Positions 61,048 through 64,000 of a stretch of 64,000 nucleotides of DNA are shown here, in pieces. The stretch's first letter is position 1; each line of letters starts with the position of its first letter. Under the pieces are notes generated by a model. It was not told the DNA's origin. It ran no database searches and was given only the letters and a program-made list of their open reading frames with translations. Position numbers and translations under genes: made by a program. Source of the stretch: JAENVT01 sp963720775 (GTDB taxonomy: Bacteria; Actinomycetota; Acidimicrobiia; Acidimicrobiales; Ilumatobacteraceae); assembly GCA_963720775.1 (NCBI GenBank), contig CAVRGR010000001.1:1-64000 (forward strand). The letters run 5' to 3'.

Positions 61048-64000
61048 CCGCACTGCCCACGCTCGATCCGGAGATCTCCGATCTCGGTCTGGCTATTGGG
61101 CTGCTCAAACCGGGCACCAGCGGCGTCGAGCTCGACAGCGATTGGTTCAACGCACCGGGCCCGAAGTTGGTCGGGACACTCGCTGACGATCAGCGCCGTC
61201 ACGCTCTCGTTCGCTTCGTCGAGGCCGTGCTCGGCCATGGTGAGCACACCGAGCGCGACGGCGTCACCCTGCTCCACCTCTTCGGTCTGCGGGAGCTGAC
61301 CGGCGACACGGGCAAGCCCGATCTCGTCGTCCAGGTGTCGCTCGACGATCGACCGACCGACTACGTCGAGGTCGGCTTGGCCATCACCTTTGCCACCACG
61401 ACACCGGCCACGACGACCGAGCTGGTCGTACCGATCTATCGCGCCCCGAAGCAGGGTCGGCCCAAGCCGACCCAGCCGTTCGCTCTGCTCGCCGGCGGAC
61501 TCGTGCAGCTCGCCTCCGACATCACGCTGTCGAGCGTCGACCCTCCCGTCGGTGACTTCGGACTGAAAGGGGTCGGCGTCTCGATCACGACGCCACTCGA
61601 CGGATCAGCCCCGCCGGCGTTCAGCCTCGTCCTGAAGGGCCTGCACCTGCCGGGCGCCACGCACAGCACCGACCTGCCAATCGGAGGCGCCGGTCAGAAC
61701 ATCGAACAAACGTTGCTGTCGCTGGTTCTCGGGCTCGTTCGACAGGCCGCCGAGTCGCTCGCCGGCCCGGCCGCCGCCGAGGTCAATGCCGTCCTCGACC
61801 TGCTCGGCCTCGGCTCGACCGACGCCATTCCGCCCCTGCCGGTGGCCGATGTGCTGGCCCACGGCGCTGGGGACCTGCGGAACTGGTTCACGTCGGTGAT
61901 GGGGGCGGCGGGAGCCCGCGACGCGTGGCTCGGTGCGCTCGCTCAGGTGGTCAACGGGACGGCGGCCAATGGCGTCGTCACGATCCCCATCCCTGGCGGC
62001 CCGGTGTCGGCCACGGTCGCGCTCGATGCCGCGCCCGGACCATCTGGTCACCTCGTCGTGACGCCCCGGCTGGGCATCGGATTCACCCAGGACGTGGCTG
62101 GGGCCCTGCGGCTGGGGGCCGAAGCGATTGCCGATCTCGTCACGATCGACACCGCCACGGGTCAGCTCGCTGCCGTGCCTCGGTTCGAGGTTGGCGTCAC
62201 AGCCACCGGCTCCGGCGTGGACGATGACGCCAAGCTGCTGCACACCGGCGATGTCGCCGTCGGCGCCCTTCGGTTCGGGCTGTCGATCATCGCCGGCGCG
62301 CCCACGCGCTGCTGGAGTTGCGAAACGTCGACGTGGAATCCAACCACCACGACGTCATCGACTTGTCGAGCCCCGATGCCGTGGTTGCTGCCGCCGGTCA
62401 GATCGCCGGTGACCTCGTCGGCAAGCTGATCGACAAGCTCGGTGATGCAGCTACCGACGTCAAGGGCCTGCTCGGCTTGATCCCGACCGGGACGATGCCG
62501 GCTCTCGATGCCGGCCACCTGCTCACCGATCCACTCGGCACCCTGGCCGGCTGGTGGCACGACCTCACCACGACCCATGCGGCCGACGTACCCGCCGTAC
62601 TCGAACGTCTGCGCAACCTCGTCGCCAACGCAGCACAGGTCGCGTTGCCGATCTCGACGGCCGATCCGACCACTGGCCCGTGGTCGATCCCGATCGCCAA
62701 CAAGCTCGCCAACACGCTGGCGATAGACATCGCCCTCGACAACGGGAGACTGGTCGTCGAGCCCGTCGTGTCGATGCGAGTCGACGATCTGGCCGGCGGC
62801 TGCACGGTGGTGTCGACCGAGATTCGGGCTCGGTTGGCATCGATCGATCTGGTCGCCCGACGGGCCACGTTCCCCCTGTCGGTTGACCTGAACGCCAAGC
62901 TACGAGCCCGCGGTGCGGACCAGGCGCGCCTCGCACTCGGACCGGTCGGCATCGTCGCCGACTTCATCGGTGTACACGCCGGCTGGAACCCGGCAACCGG
63001 TCTGGCAGTCGGACTCCAGACGCCGAACCTATCCATCGACACCGGTAGCGGTCTCGTGCCTTTGGTGATACCGACGGTCGACGCCGACGGCCACCTGAAC
63101 GTGCCGACAGCGTCGTGGTCCGCTGTCGAATCTCTCATCGGCGTGCTGGCCGCCAATGCGCCCTTCGGTTGGCTGGGTGATCTCGCCGACCTTGCCGGCT
63201 GGTCGCTGACGCCCGCACGGCACGGCGCCCACCTGCCATTGGCCGACCTGGCCGCCGATCCCGCGTCCGCGCTCAAGTCGTGGCTGATCAGCCTCGCCAC
63301 CGACGCCGACATCCTCGGGTCGCTGGTGTCGACGCTGGCTCACCTGACCGGCGGCTCGTCCGAAGGTCTGGCCGGGGTGTTCGGCGGGTCGGGAACACCA
63401 ACCGATCCGTGGTTGGCGTCGCTGACGGCGTCGAGCAGTTCACCCGCGCTGGCCGTGTGGATGACGCCCCACGGGCCCGTGCAGCCGGCGACCGTTGTCG
63501 GCCCGGCGTTGACCGGCTGGCGACCAACGATGCCCGGGCTCCCACCCGACGGTCTGGCCAACGCGCTGTTCGACGAGGCGCGGGCCGGGCCTGATGCCGC
63601 CGGCCTCGCCGCTGGCCGCGCCGACATCGCAACCGGCTTGGCCGGCCTCGTCGGTCGCTGGGTCGGCACCGACGGTCTCGTCGCACCACCGTCCGCGCCG
63701 TTGGCCGGCGTCACCACGATCACTCGGGAGGATCTCGACTACCGTGGTCTGACTGGTCTCGACGTCGAGCTGCTGATCCCCGGAGGTCTACCGGTCGGCG
63801 CCGTCGTCGTGAAGGTAGCGGTCTCGCCCGCGGGCACGCCGGCCTGGGCGTCGGCGACCGGGCGGCTCCTCGACCTGACCACACCTGGTCTGGCGCCTGC
63901 GTCGTTCACCGTGGCCGACCCGGCCCCCGGCGAGTGGGTGGTCGCCCTCGCCACGCGAGCCGACGCCACGCTTGGCGGCAATGACGACCCGGCCGGACTC
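61044..64000 (+). CDS. Giant repeat-containing protein of unknown function (runs off the window; one frameshift)
   Basis: More than 980 residues. The first frame runs from ATG 61044 to about 62300 (LRFGLSIIAGAP), then the reading must change frame to continue HALLELRNVDVESNHHDVID and stays open to the window edge. Beta-strand-rich segments (VELDSDWFNAPGPKLVG, DLVVQVSLDDRP) alternate with a repeated helical element: PPLPVADVLAHGAGDLRNWF, MPALDAGHLLTDPLGTLAGW, LPLADLAADPASALKSWL, about 220-250 residues apart. No signal peptide or known catalytic motif. I do not recognise the family. Confidence 0.6.

Noticed and set aside
1..64000. CRISPR array, insertion sequence, rRNA operon or integrase
   Set aside because: I looked for regularly spaced repeats, transposase or integrase motifs (DDE, tyrosine recombinase) and rRNA sequence and found none. 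The repeats present are short palindromes between genes.

Overview
The window joins two unlike pieces of DNA. From about 7,965 to the end (56 kb) it is dense, high-GC DNA typical of an uncultured actinobacterium near Acidimicrobiia/Ilumatobacter (inferred from gene content and protein style: F420-dependent LLM oxidoreductase, MtrB/LpqB-like pair, short divergent leaderless promoters). Positions 1 to about 7,965 have lower GC, looser spacing and proteins of Acidobacteria style (RGRPPK small basic protein, HugZ/DUF2470 protein), plus part of a PRTRC cassette, normally carried by plasmids or integrative elements. Genes on both sides are cut at the joint, and the left block carries at least a dozen frameshifts, so an assembly chimera with an unpolished left end is the simplest reading; a real insertion is possible but less likely.

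Left block: partial NmrA-like SDR (minus), a fragment of a DUF2470 domain, a frameshifted four-helix membrane protein, a Lys/Ala-rich basic protein, a frameshifted F420-dependent NADP reductase-like gene, a frameshifted HugZ-like gene behind the RGRPPK gene, an unknown frameshifted gene, the PRTRC F-C-E genes, and a membrane-anchored protein cut by the joint.

Right block, in order: EF-G2-like GTPase (truncated); GGDEF/EAL protein; phoH-ybeY-corC; SDR; MFS; menaquinone genes menE, menA, menH (with frnE), menD, menF, menG in short divergent or convergent units; two acyl-CoA synthetases, an LLM oxidoreductase and a MaoC dehydratase; era behind an MtrB/LpqB-like kinase-lipoprotein pair with a divergent response regulator; an acyl-CoA carboxylase/enoyl-CoA hydratase/AtuA operon; dinG; uppS, an UppS-like pseudoenzyme, recO, glyS; a MarR-MFS pair with a clear operator; a two-component system; trpC-F-B-A with a small zinc-type protein; bcp-fabZ; the fatty acid operon fabD-H-G-acpP-F-desaturase; a tRNA-Leu(CAA); and at the right edge two overlapping unrecognised genes, the second a giant repeat-containing protein that runs off the window.

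The clearest window-wide signal is the promoter architecture: at least fourteen genes in the right block start exactly 6 or 7 nt after a TANNNT box, without Shine-Dalgarno sequence, i.e. leaderless transcripts. Two divergent pairs (menE/menA and frnE/menD) pack two such promoters head to head, one with overlapping -10 boxes and one in a perfect 14-bp palindrome.
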